Source of the DNA: Clostridia bacterium
GTDB taxonomy: Bacteria > Bacillota > Clostridia > Christensenellales > Aristaeellaceae
Assembly: GCA_017541105.1 (NCBI GenBank)
Contig: JAFXZS010000004.1
Location: forward strand, 62,001 to 126,000
Direction of reading: 5' to 3'
Length of the DNA stretch: 64,000 nt
Shown in pieces: positions 19,133-26,764 of the stretch (positions are counted from its first letter, which is position 1; each line of letters starts with the position of its first letter). The notes beneath the pieces are model-generated. The model searched no databases. It saw nothing but the letters and a program-made list of their open reading frames with translations, and had not been told where the DNA came from. The translations under genes were made by a program, and so were the position numbers.

Positions 19133-19161
19133 TTGTCTGAAGAGGGGAACCGCTGTATAAT
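19133..19161 (+). promoter_or_regulatory. Promoter for the rightward SH3/PQQ-like gene
   Basis: TTGTCT (19133-19138) and TATAAT (19156-19161) have a 17-base spacer. The sequence around the -10 box (CGCTGTATAATGG) is the same as at the pgi promoter (GCGCTGTATAATGGG). Confidence 0.65.
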
Positions 19162-19191
19162 GGTTGACAAATAATAGCAAGGAGGGGCGGC

Positions 19192-20130
19192 ATGAAAAGG
19201 TTGACAGCAATTCTGGCAGCTGCAGTTCTTTTGATGCTTCAGGCCTGTGCCCTGGCAGACCGGATTCCGGAAAAGAAATCACGCAACTATATCGGGGCCA
19301 TGCGCGTTGTATACTGCAAAGAATATGTTACACTGCGGGAAGAGCCGAGAAAGACATCAATGTCCCTGATGCATGTACCGCTGGGGGAAATTGTGTATTC
19401 CTGCACGAAAATCAAGAGCGAGCTTTTTGTGCAGTGTGAATACCAGGGACAGACGGGGTATATTCTCAAAAAGTATCTCCAGCCTGCTCCCGAATTCGAA
19501 CCTCCGGTTTCCAGCGCAATCTCCATGAAAATGACGCTGGAAGAGGTTACCGAGGACGGTGAAACCGTACTGGAATGGAACGATTACAACATTTCCGTGG
19601 TGGCCGCCCGCAGCATGGGCAAGATCGAAGGGAAGGACAGTGAGATTCTGCGGATCGGCTGTTTTCTCGACGGGGAACCTCTCTGGGGCCATGTGGAGAC
19701 GGTTGAGAACAACGGACAGCACAGCCTACTGAAAGTGTTTATCGGAGGTACAGAGGACGATCCTCAGGTGATGCTGTTTGACGGCGGCTACGGGCTGACG
19801 ATGATCGATCTGCTGAGCGGCAAGGAAAAATGGACTGTCAATATCGGGAACTGCCCGATGGGTGACGCTGCCGTGACAGCGGTGAACGATATCGGCGTGA
19901 TTTATCTTGCCGGGACAGACGGACCGCATCCTGTTGCCATCTCCGCGGACGGGCATGTGCTATGGCGTTCCGAGATTTCCAATCCAAGCGTTTATGAGCC
20001 ATATGAGATGGAAGTGGTAAACGGCCTGATTCTGGTGAAATACAGAAGCGGGATGACAGACGGATACAAACTGGTTACACTGGACGGCACAGGGGAACTG
20101 ATGGAGATCCGGGAAGAAAAGGACTCCTGA
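19192..20130 (+). CDS. Secreted SH3-like / PQQ-like repeat protein (paralogue of 11971-12909)
   Basis: A 312-residue protein of unknown function, the same length as its paralogue 7 kb away. The signal peptide ends near ACALA-DR; QACA could also act as a weak lipobox. The SH3-like region includes VVYCKEYVTLREEPRKTS, VPLGEIVYSC and GYILKKYLQP. The C-terminal half has DDPQVMLFDGGYGLTMIDL, SGKEKWTVN and DGPHPVAISADGHVLWRSE, matching blocks in the paralogue. It has its own promoter and terminator, so it is not part of an operon. By architecture it may sense or bind the cell wall and carry a small propeller-like scaffold, but no catalytic residues are recognisable. Confidence 0.7.
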   Translation: MKRLTAILAAAVLLMLQACALADRIPEKKSRNYIGAMRVVYCKEYVTLREEPRKTSMSLMHVPLGEIVYSCTKIKSELFVQCEYQGQTGYILKKYLQPAPEFEPPVSSAISMKMTLEEVTEDGETVLEWNDYNISVVAARSMGKIEGKDSEILRIGCFLDGEPLWGHVETVENNGQHSLLKVFIGGTEDDPQVMLFDGGYGLTMIDLLSGKEKWTVNIGNCPMGDAAVTAVNDIGVIYLAGTDGPHPVAISADGHVLWRSEISNPSVYEPYEMEVVNGLILVKYRSGMTDGYKLVTLDGTGELMEIREEKDS

Positions 20131-20137
20131 AGAAAAG

Positions 20138-20167
20138 GAAAAAAGCTGCCTGTACGGCAGCTTTTTT
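20138..20167. terminator. Bidirectional terminator between the SH3/PQQ-like gene and rho
   Basis: AGCTGCC (20144-20150) pairs with GGCAGCT (20156-20162) across TGTAC. T runs follow on the plus strand, and A runs precede the stem so that it can also end the leftward rho transcript. Confidence 0.9.
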
Positions 20168-20177
20168 CATGCCCGGA

Positions 20178-21941
20178 TTATCGGTTCATGAGCGCAAACC
20201 AGTCCTTTATTTTCACAAGCAGATCCGCGTTCGTGTCGGCTTTATCCATCATGGAAAGCAGCTGGGGAATAGCTACGGCGGAAGTAGTCGAACCAAGCAT
20301 CGTCCGGATCAGGGTCAAACCTTCCTTCTGCTGATCATTCAGGAGCAGATCGGAATTTTTGGTGAAGCTGTTCTGGAGATTCAGCGCCGGGCTGATGCCT
20401 GCGCGGGCAACAGAAAGATCCAGCGTCAGTTCCATATTTGCCGTGCCCTTAAACTCTTCCACCACGGAATCATCCACCTTGGAACCGGTTGAGATATCCA
20501 TGGCGGCAATCACCGTCAGGCTTCCGCCTTCCTTGCAGGAGCGGGCAGCGCCAAACATCCGTTTCGCACGGAAGAGGCTTGCCGGATTGACCATGCCCGG
20601 CAAACTGCGCCCCTGCTGGACTGCAGCGGTGGTATATACTTTTGCCAGGCGTGTCAGGCTGTCTACCAGCAGGACTACGTCTTTTTTCTGTTCCACCAGG
20701 CGCATGGCGCGTTCCAGTACGATTTCTGAGAGGCGGAGATGTGCTTCAGGTGCCTGGTCAAAGCTGGAGGAAAGGACCTGACAGGGAACAGATTCCCGCA
20801 TCATGGTTGCGTCCTCAGGATTGACGTCAATCAATAGCATCAGGACTTCCGCTTCCGGATAATTTCCGCAGATTACTTTGGCAAAATCCCGCATAAGCTC
20901 GGATTTTCCGGTGTTGGGGGGACACAGCATCAGCCCGCGCTGGCCAAAGCCGATAGGGGCGATCAGGTCAATCATCCGCATTTCCGGGAGAGATTTACCG
21001 TCCTTTGACTCCAGGGAGATCCGATGATCAGGATATACGGGTGTCAGCTCATCAAAGGCAGGACGGGAGAAAGCTTCTTCCTCCGGGACACCGTTTACCG
21101 TAGAAATATACAGCAAGGCGGCATACTTGTCCCCTTCCCGCTGGGGGCGGATCTTGCCCTCGATAAAATCACCTGTTCGCAGCGCGAAACGACGAATCTG
21201 CGCCATGGAAACGTAGATATCCTTAGTGGAAGGAAGGAAAGACGGCGCGCGAAGGAAGCCATAGCCGTCCGGATGAAGTTCCAGGATCCCGCTTCCTTCC
21301 TGGTAGTCCCCGGAAGCAAGAAGTTCCTCCAGTGTAGGTGCACTGATGCCGGCATCCTGCGGCTGCAGCGGAGAAAACGGCTCCTGCGGCCGGGCCGGGG
21401 GAGTATAGGCAGGGTTATAGTTTGCGGAGATCCGATGCGTATAGGATGCGGTATCCCCGAAACGCCGGTCGGGCAGAGGATTGCTGATCGGATGGGAAAT
21501 CTGCTCCTGGGGACGGACGGCAGGGGTTTCCTCCTGCTGAACCGGTGCCGCGGCTGCAGGACCAAAGCGGGGAGTGAAGCTTCCGGGACGAACCGGCTGC
21601 ATGCGCTGCTGCTCCCGGGGAATCTGATGACCGGAAGGAGTTGTATTCTGCCAGGCAGGACGCGCGGCGGCACCGGGTGCCTGATAAGCGGGACGCGCAT
21701 TGAAACGCGGAGCATCCGAATTGTGCCAGGCAGCCTGAAAACGAGGCTCATTTTCAGCCTGGGAAACCGGCGCTTCGTCAGATTCCGGGACATCATCGGA
21801 CGCGCCGGATTCCTGGCATTGAGACAATATTTTCTGAATGATGCCGGCTTTATCAATACCGGCGCCCAGTGTTACTTTATTCTCCTTTGCAATCTTACGA
21901 AGCTGCATTACAGTCAGAGCAGATAATTCGTTTTCAGTCAT
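20178..21941 (-). CDS. rho: Transcription termination factor Rho, divergent
   Basis: A 587-residue hexameric RNA helicase homologue, longer than the usual 420 residues because of a Pro/Gln/Arg-rich insert (about residues 45-200). The Rho N-terminal helix domain is at 1-42, and the cold-shock-like RNA-binding domain includes PDGYGFLR (224-231). The ATPase core keeps PPNTGKS (341-347), the Walker B aspartate (DVVLLVDSLTRLA, Asp427) and EEFKGTANMEL. By eye against E. coli Rho several active-site positions differ: the DERPEE block reads DVNPED, losing the catalytic Glu211 and Arg212; Lys181 is Asn343; and the arginine-finger segment RSGTRKEE reads NSFTKNSD. It follows an RNA methylase gene by 24 bases in one operon. 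Identification as a Rho family member is firm, but normal activity is uncertain. Confidence 0.88.
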   Translation of the reverse strand: MTENELSALTVMQLRKIAKENKVTLGAGIDKAGIIQKILSQCQESGASDDVPESDEAPVSQAENEPRFQAAWHNSDAPRFNARPAYQAPGAAARPAWQNTTPSGHQIPREQQRMQPVRPGSFTPRFGPAAAAPVQQEETPAVRPQEQISHPISNPLPDRRFGDTASYTHRISANYNPAYTPPARPQEPFSPLQPQDAGISAPTLEELLASGDYQEGSGILELHPDGYGFLRAPSFLPSTKDIYVSMAQIRRFALRTGDFIEGKIRPQREGDKYAALLYISTVNGVPEEEAFSRPAFDELTPVYPDHRISLESKDGKSLPEMRMIDLIAPIGFGQRGLMLCPPNTGKSELMRDFAKVICGNYPEAEVLMLLIDVNPEDATMMRESVPCQVLSSSFDQAPEAHLRLSEIVLERAMRLVEQKKDVVLLVDSLTRLAKVYTTAAVQQGRSLPGMVNPASLFRAKRMFGAARSCKEGGSLTVIAAMDISTGSKVDDSVVEEFKGTANMELTLDLSVARAGISPALNLQNSFTKNSDLLLNDQQKEGLTLIRTMLGSTTSAVAIPQLLSMMDKADTNADLLVKIKDWFALMNR

Positions 21942-21965
21942 GAAAGGGAACCTCCTTATCAGGTG

Positions 21966-22970
21966 TCATTTGACGGCAAAAACCACATCACGCACAACAG
22001 CCTGCTCTACTTCATGGCGGAGCTGGTTAAACAGCCCGCCTTCACAGGGTGTCAGGCCGGCGGAACGAACAATTTCAAGCACCTGGCGGGTCGGGAAGGT
22101 CAGCGTATTGAAGCTGAGGGCGACCGCGCCTCCGGGAAGAAGCGCATCCTTCCATCGGGGAAGGGCACGGGAAAGCAACTGCCGGAAAGATTCCGGCTTG
22201 CTTCCGAACTGCGGAGCATGCTGAATTCCATAGGGAAGATCGGCGATGACAGCATGAACCGGGATACGGCGGGAGAAGACCGGCGCCATGGCAGTATCCC
22301 CGCAGGCCAGGCGGAGAAACCGGGTTTCACCCTGCTGATAATGCTCCTTTGTATCGGCAAAGATAAACTCCGTGACCGGCAGGGAAGTTTTTCCGGAGGT
22401 TTCTGAAAGCGTCCGGGTGGAATGCTTCAGAAAATGGAGCTTCAAATAACGGGCGAAATAATCTGACGCCTCACGAACGGCTTTTGCATCCACATCCAGG
22501 CCAAGCGCATTCAGCCCGGCCTGCAGGGCACAAAAGCACCCGGTCCCCTTCCCGCAGAGAGGATCCAGAACCGTCAGGGGAGAGGTGACGGCAAACGCCG
22601 TCCGGGCCAGGGCTATGTTCAGCATCAGACGGGTGAAGGGAACGGATGTTTTCCCTTTATACTTCAGGATCTCAGGAAGATCCTCCTCCAGATAATCCAT
22701 ACCGGGGACGGACAGGGGACGAAGCATTTCCCCCTTTTTCTCCGCGAAAAACACGGCAGAGGAATGGCTGGAGAGGCGGGACAGCTCGTGCTCAGAGAGC
22801 TCACGACACTCAAAGGTCAGGAAATCTGTTCCTCCGAGGCATTCTGCCCGCACATCACAATCCAGCCCCAGCGAGCGAAGCATGGCAATCAGCTCGCACC
22901 GGCTTAACCGGACAGATGAATCACGATAGCGGATATTCGCATGCTTGACCAGACCGAATGTATAAACCAT
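21966..22970 (-). CDS. Trm11/TrmG10-like SAM-dependent RNA methyltransferase
   Basis: A 334-residue class I methyltransferase. The SAM site is VLDPLCGKGTGCFCALQAG, and the catalytic motif is IADLPYGIQ, the DxPYG form seen in Trm11 and archaeal TrmG10 enzymes that methylate guanine N2 in tRNA. The first 110 residues are unlike a typical THUMP domain by eye, so the RNA target is uncertain. It is the first gene of a two-gene operon with rho and has a strong promoter. AAGAGGA lies 4 bases before the ATG. A DNA substrate is less likely given DxPYG rather than (N/D)PPY. Confidence 0.7.
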   Translation of the reverse strand: MVYTFGLVKHANIRYRDSSVRLSRCELIAMLRSLGLDCDVRAECLGGTDFLTFECRELSEHELSRLSSHSSAVFFAEKKGEMLRPLSVPGMDYLEEDLPEILKYKGKTSVPFTRLMLNIALARTAFAVTSPLTVLDPLCGKGTGCFCALQAGLNALGLDVDAKAVREASDYFARYLKLHFLKHSTRTLSETSGKTSLPVTEFIFADTKEHYQQGETRFLRLACGDTAMAPVFSRRIPVHAVIADLPYGIQHAPQFGSKPESFRQLLSRALPRWKDALLPGGAVALSFNTLTFPTRQVLEIVRSAGLTPCEGGLFNQLRHEVEQAVVRDVVFAVK

Positions 22971-23005
22971 GACATCCTCTTTTCGTCAGATCATCTGTTA
23001 GGCAA

Positions 23006-23034
23006 ATTATACCAGAAATCCTGTTGATTTTCAA
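23006..23034 (-). promoter_or_regulatory. Promoter for the RNA methylase-rho operon
   Basis: On the minus strand TTGAAA (23029-23034) and TATAAT (23006-23011) have a 17-base spacer, a near-consensus promoter. Confidence 0.75.
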
Positions 23035-23038
23035 CAGG
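23020..23038. promoter_or_regulatory. Perfect palindrome over the -35 box, candidate operator
   Basis: CCTGTTGA (23020-23027) and TCAACAGG (23031-23038) form a perfect inverted repeat with a 3-base centre. It overlaps the -35 box and spacer of the methylase-rho promoter. In the rightward direction it is followed by six T, like a terminator, but no rightward gene precedes it. Confidence 0.45.
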
Positions 23039-23055
23039 TTTTTTACGCTGACAAA

Positions 23056-23082
23056 AGAAAAACCCTTCCCGGCAGGGAAGGG
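23056..23082 (-). terminator. Terminator of rpsU
   Basis: CCCTTCCC (23063-23070) pairs with GGGAAGGG (23075-23082) across GGCA. A-rich sequence at 23056-23062 becomes the T run in the leftward transcript. Confidence 0.9.
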
Positions 23083-23097
23083 AATTCTGCGAAATTT

Positions 23098-23271
23098 TTA
23101 CCATTTGCGCTTGCGGGCGGCTTCAGCCTTTTTCTTGCGCTTTACGCTGGGCTTTTCGTAATGCTCGCGCTTGCGAACTTCCTGGAGAACGCCGCTGCGG
23201 GCGCACTGCCGCTTAAACCGTTTGAGCGCACTTTCCAGGGACTCATTTTCGCGGATACGAACCTCAGACAC
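23098..23271 (-). CDS. rpsU: 30S ribosomal protein S21
   Basis: A 57-residue S21, a basic protein of the small subunit platform near the anti-Shine-Dalgarno region. The protein reads [20 protein letters not shown] at its start and ends in the Lys/Arg-rich [12 protein letters not shown]. It starts at GTG with a GGAGG site six or seven bases upstream. It has its own promoter within the gap before hinT and its own terminator. The length is normal for Firmicutes. Confidence 0.96.
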   Translation of the reverse strand: MSEVRIRENESLESALKRFKRQCARSGVLQEVRKREHYEKPSVKRKKKAEAARKRKW

Positions 23272-23346
23272 TTTTATCCCTCCCCTCGCTCATTCAACGC
23301 CTTGCCAGCAGCCGGCCAGACGGACGGACGGCAAAACCGTAGCATT

Positions 23347-23375
23347 ATTATACAGCGAATTCCGGTATGCGTCAA
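23347..23375 (-). promoter_or_regulatory. rpsU: Promoter for rpsU
   Basis: On the minus strand TTGACG (23370-23375) and TATAAT (23347-23352) have a 17-base spacer. It starts 15 bases after hinT ends, so no terminator separates hinT from rpsU. Confidence 0.75.
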
Positions 23376-23389
23376 TGTTTTTTCAAAAA

Positions 23390-23731
23390 TCATGCCATCT
23401 GGTCGGACATCCGGCGGCCTCCGAGAATATGGAAATGAAGATGGGGAACGGACTGGCAGGCGTCCGGACCGCAATTCGAAATCACACGATATCCGCCGGA
23501 AAGGGATTCCTGCCGGGCAATCAGAGAAACGGCCCTCAGGCAGGCAGCAACGTCTTCATCCGAAAGAAGATCGATTTCCGATACGGAAGCAACATGTGTT
23601 TTCGGAACAACCAGGACATGCACAGGCGCCTGAGGATTGATATCCTTGAAGGCGTATACCTGATCGTTTTCATAGACCCTGGCAGAAGGGATTTCACCTT
23701 TGATGATTTTGCAGAAGAGACAGTTTTCCAT
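23390..23731 (-). CDS. hinT: HIT family nucleotide hydrolase/transferase (HinT)
   Basis: A 113-residue histidine triad protein of the HINT branch, which hydrolyses adenosine phosphoramidates and acylated AMP. The catalytic triad HLHFH is at residues 97-101, followed by ILGG. CLFCKI at residues 4-9 with His residues can bind zinc, as in many bacterial members. It ends the long operon that includes prmA, rsmE and mtaB, starting 21 bases after mtaB. Its physiological substrate is not known; it may clear aminoacyl-adenylates. Confidence 0.92.
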   Translation of the reverse strand: MENCLFCKIIKGEIPSARVYENDQVYAFKDINPQAPVHVLVVPKTHVASVSEIDLLSDEDVAACLRAVSLIARQESLSGGYRVISNCGPDACQSVPHLHFHILGGRRMSDQMA

Positions 23732-23752
23732 AAGGGATCCTTCCTTTCCTAA

Positions 23753-25057
23753 TCATAGATTATCTGTTATCACACCGTTCAGAAAACGGGGAGAAAGACC
23801 TGTAATGCGCACCTGGACGGGAACGCCCCGGAAACACTCCGATCCGGCTGGCAGACGAACCCGCAGGTATTCAGGGGTGTAGCCTTCCCAACACCCATCC
23901 ACCTGTTCTTCAGGGAGAAGCAGTGTATCCTTTCCGAGCCACTGGCGCTGATAATTCCCTGAGACAGCACGGCCAAGGGCGATCAGACGGCGGGCGCGCT
24001 CCTGTTTTACAGCCTCCGGCAGCTGCCCGGACATCAGGGCGGCCGGAGTATCGGGACGCGGTGAATAGGGGAAAACATGGATACGGGCGAATCCGACCGT
24101 ACGGATCAGGTCCTCTGTTTCACGCAGTTCTTCCTCCGATTCCCCGGGAAAGCCGGTCAGGATATCCGTCGTAAAGGCAGCCTGAGGGAAAACAGCACGC
24201 AGGTTCATTACAGCTTCCAGATACTGGCGGGAATTGTATTGCCTGCGCATTCTGCGCAGAACGCTGTCGCTGCCGGACTGCAGGGCAAGATGAAACTGGG
24301 GGCAGACTTTTTTCATGTTCCCCAGAGCGGAGGCAAAGGCCGGCGTGGAGATTCCGGGCTCAAGGGAGCCCAGCCGAATCCGCAGGATACCTTCTGTTTC
24401 TTCCAGAAAACGCACCGCATCCAGAAGCGTCAGCTGCGGCGTGAGATCCACACCGTAGGAGGAAAGATGAATCCCGGTCAGCACAATTTCACGGAATCCG
24501 GAGGCGGCCAGCCGCGCGGCTTCTTCCCGGATCTCCTCCGGCGGCCTGGAACGGAGCGGCCCGCGCACGGCAGGAATGATACAGTAGGAACAACGGTTCC
24601 GGCAGCCTTCCTGGATTTTCAGAACCGCGCGGGTATGTTCCTGCTGGGAGGTGACATGCAGCGGTTCATAAGGCATGGATTCCGGAAGCGGACGGACAGC
24701 ACATAACGGCTGCCCGGTGGCTAACATCTTCTCCAGAAGGGTGACAATCTGACTGCGGTATTGTGTGCCGATGACCAAATCAGCACCGACGGAAAACAGC
24801 TCTTTTCCCTTCAGCTGTGCCATACAGCCGCACAGCAGCAGCCTGCTTTCCGGATACTCTCGCTTTAAACGGCGGATCAGCTGAAAGCATTTCCGGTCTC
24901 CGGATCCGGTTACCGTACAGGTGTTGATCAGATAGAAATCTGCTTTTTCCGGAAACGGAACGGTCTGGTATCCGGCGGCGGAAAGAAGCTCCTCCATTGC
25001 CAGCGTATCATATTGATTGACCTTGCAGCCCAGGGTATGATAAGCGATCGTGTACAT
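23753..25057 (-). CDS. mtaB: tRNA t6A37 methylthiotransferase MtaB
   Basis: A 434-residue radical SAM enzyme that converts t6A37 in tRNA to ms2t6A37. The N-terminal domain supplies three cysteines for the auxiliary cluster (HTLGCKVNQYD, INTCTVT, LLCGCMAQ). The radical SAM motif is CRNRCSYCIIP, and a TRAM domain ends the protein. The N-terminal LGCKVNQYD form is typical of the MtaB branch rather than MiaB, which is encoded at 59020-60420. I chose ATG 25057 because the protein then starts MYTIAYHTLGCK. It begins a few bases after the rsmE stop. Confidence 0.94.
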   Translation of the reverse strand: MYTIAYHTLGCKVNQYDTLAMEELLSAAGYQTVPFPEKADFYLINTCTVTGSGDRKCFQLIRRLKREYPESRLLLCGCMAQLKGKELFSVGADLVIGTQYRSQIVTLLEKMLATGQPLCAVRPLPESMPYEPLHVTSQQEHTRAVLKIQEGCRNRCSYCIIPAVRGPLRSRPPEEIREEAARLAASGFREIVLTGIHLSSYGVDLTPQLTLLDAVRFLEETEGILRIRLGSLEPGISTPAFASALGNMKKVCPQFHLALQSGSDSVLRRMRRQYNSRQYLEAVMNLRAVFPQAAFTTDILTGFPGESEEELRETEDLIRTVGFARIHVFPYSPRPDTPAALMSGQLPEAVKQERARRLIALGRAVSGNYQRQWLGKDTLLLPEEQVDGCWEGYTPEYLRVRLPAGSECFRGVPVQVRITGLSPRFLNGVITDNL

Positions 25058-25061
25058 CCTG

Positions 25062-25796
25062 CTACTCCATTTCTCCGTAGAGCCCGAGCAGCACACTTGC
25101 CGCAGCGAGGCCGGCCGTCTCCGTACGGAGAATCCGCCTGCCCAGGGTGATCGGTTCGCATCCCAAGGTCATTAACAAATCCATCTCTTCCCAGGAAATG
25201 CCGCCTTCCGGGCCGATGACAATGCCGAGGGAAGAAAGGGAAGGATGACGGCGGACAAATGCAAGGGGTCCCCCTTCCGTACAGTTTTCCCACGGAACCG
25301 CGACAGTTTCGCAGGAAGAGAACAGAGGACCAAGCGCGGAAAGGGAAACCGGCAATGCCACTTCCGGAATCACGCAGCGTCCGCACTGCTTTCCGGCTTC
25401 CCGTGAGATGCGCTGCCAGCGTTCCACCTTGCGGGAGGCATCCTTCGGGTCCAGGTGCACGACGCAGCGCGAGAACGCAACCGGAACAATCCGGGTGACT
25501 CCCAGCTCCACGGATTTCTGGACAATCCAATCCATCTTATCGTTTTTTGCGAGCCCCTGGAACAGGGTGACAGAGAGCGATGGCTCCGTGGACGAGAGAA
25601 GCTCCAACGGGTTCAGCAAGACCCGGTCTGCTGCAACGGAGGTGATTTCTGCCAGGTACCGCTGTTCATGCAGAATCAGCTCCACCCGGTCTCCGGGACG
25701 AAGGCGCAGCACTTTCAGGGCATGACGTGCATCCTCAGGCGCAAGCGACACCGAGGAATCACCGGAACGATCCGGATCCGCATAAAACCGGTGCAT
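25062..25796 (-). CDS. rsmE: 16S rRNA m3U1498 methyltransferase
   Basis: A 244-residue SPOUT-class methyltransferase. The N-terminal PUA-like domain begins MHRFYADP. The C-terminal trefoil knot contains GIVIGPEGGISWEEMDLL and LGRRILRTETAGLAAASVLL, the SAM-binding signature of RsmE. The start at 25796 has GGGAGG upstream and overlaps the prmA stop by one base (TGATG), the commonest arrangement of this pair in Firmicutes. Confidence 0.95.
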   Translation of the reverse strand: MHRFYADPDRSGDSSVSLAPEDARHALKVLRLRPGDRVELILHEQRYLAEITSVAADRVLLNPLELLSSTEPSLSVTLFQGLAKNDKMDWIVQKSVELGVTRIVPVAFSRCVVHLDPKDASRKVERWQRISREAGKQCGRCVIPEVALPVSLSALGPLFSSCETVAVPWENCTEGGPLAFVRRHPSLSSLGIVIGPEGGISWEEMDLLMTLGCEPITLGRRILRTETAGLAAASVLLGLYGEME

Positions 25797-26737
25797 CAGG
25801 CTTTCCTCCCGGACAGAAAAGCAACCCACTCACCCCGGAAAACGGTTTTGATGATTTCAAATCCGGCTTCCAGCAATGCTGTGCGTACTTCTTCAGTTCT
25901 TTCCTTCACAATCCCGGAACATACGAACAGACCTCCGGGTACGATGTGATCCATCAGCGGCCGGGCAAAAGCGATGATAATATCGGAAATAATATTGGTA
26001 ACACAAATATCACAGGTTTCATCCGTGCTTTTCAGCAGGTCGCCCTCCCGGACGGTAATAACTGAATCCACGTGATTATGCCGGACGTTCTCAGAAGCGA
26101 CACGAACGGCATCCGGATCTATATCGACAGCAAGGACAGAACCGGCTCCGAGCAGCGCGGCGGCGATGGCGAGGATTCCGCTGCCTGTTCCGACATCAAT
26201 AACACGTTCTCCGCCGCGTATGATTTCCTGCAGCAGGGAGATACACATTCCTGTGGTTTCATGGGTTCCGCTGCCGAATGCCATACCCGGATCGATTTCG
26301 ATGATCTTATCCCCGGGGGCGGCCGTAAAATCCTCCCACGTAGGCTTGACAACCAGGTGATCTCCCACATAGAACGGTTTATAGAACTTTTTCCAGACTT
26401 CCGTCCAGGAATCTTCAGAGACGGTACGGGTATCCATCCGAAGGGAACCGAAATCAGAATGCTCCGCGGTCATCCGGGCCAAACGGGCACGGAGCCGGTC
26501 CATCAGCAGGGGAAACGATTCGTCCGGCGGAAACCAGGCATGCACCAGCACATCTTCCGGCATGTTTTCCAGAAGCCGGGGATCAATGATTTCCCAGATA
26601 CCGTGCGGCTTGGACGGGTCCGGGATATCTGCACGATCCTCGATCATCGTTCCGGAAGCCCCAAACTCCATCAGGCATTCGGATACCAGATCGGATCCCG
26701 CTGTAGTGGTATGGATAACCAGTTCGATCCAGTTCAT
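25796..26737 (-). CDS. prmA: Ribosomal protein L11 methyltransferase
   Basis: A 313-residue enzyme that methylates lysines and the N-terminus of ribosomal protein L11. The N-terminal substrate domain begins MNWIELVIHTTTAGSDLVSE. The SAM site is VIDVGTGSGILAIAAALLGA, preceded by DPGMAFGSGTHETTGMC, a hallmark of PrmA. TNIISDIIIAFA is the later catalytic block. It follows the peptide-binding protein gene by 27 bases and is coupled to rsmE. Confidence 0.95.
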   Translation of the reverse strand: MNWIELVIHTTTAGSDLVSECLMEFGASGTMIEDRADIPDPSKPHGIWEIIDPRLLENMPEDVLVHAWFPPDESFPLLMDRLRARLARMTAEHSDFGSLRMDTRTVSEDSWTEVWKKFYKPFYVGDHLVVKPTWEDFTAAPGDKIIEIDPGMAFGSGTHETTGMCISLLQEIIRGGERVIDVGTGSGILAIAAALLGAGSVLAVDIDPDAVRVASENVRHNHVDSVITVREGDLLKSTDETCDICVTNIISDIIIAFARPLMDHIVPGGLFVCSGIVKERTEEVRTALLEAGFEIIKTVFRGEWVAFLSGRKA

Positions 26738-26764
26738 AAGGATATTCCTCCGTTTCGGACAAGA

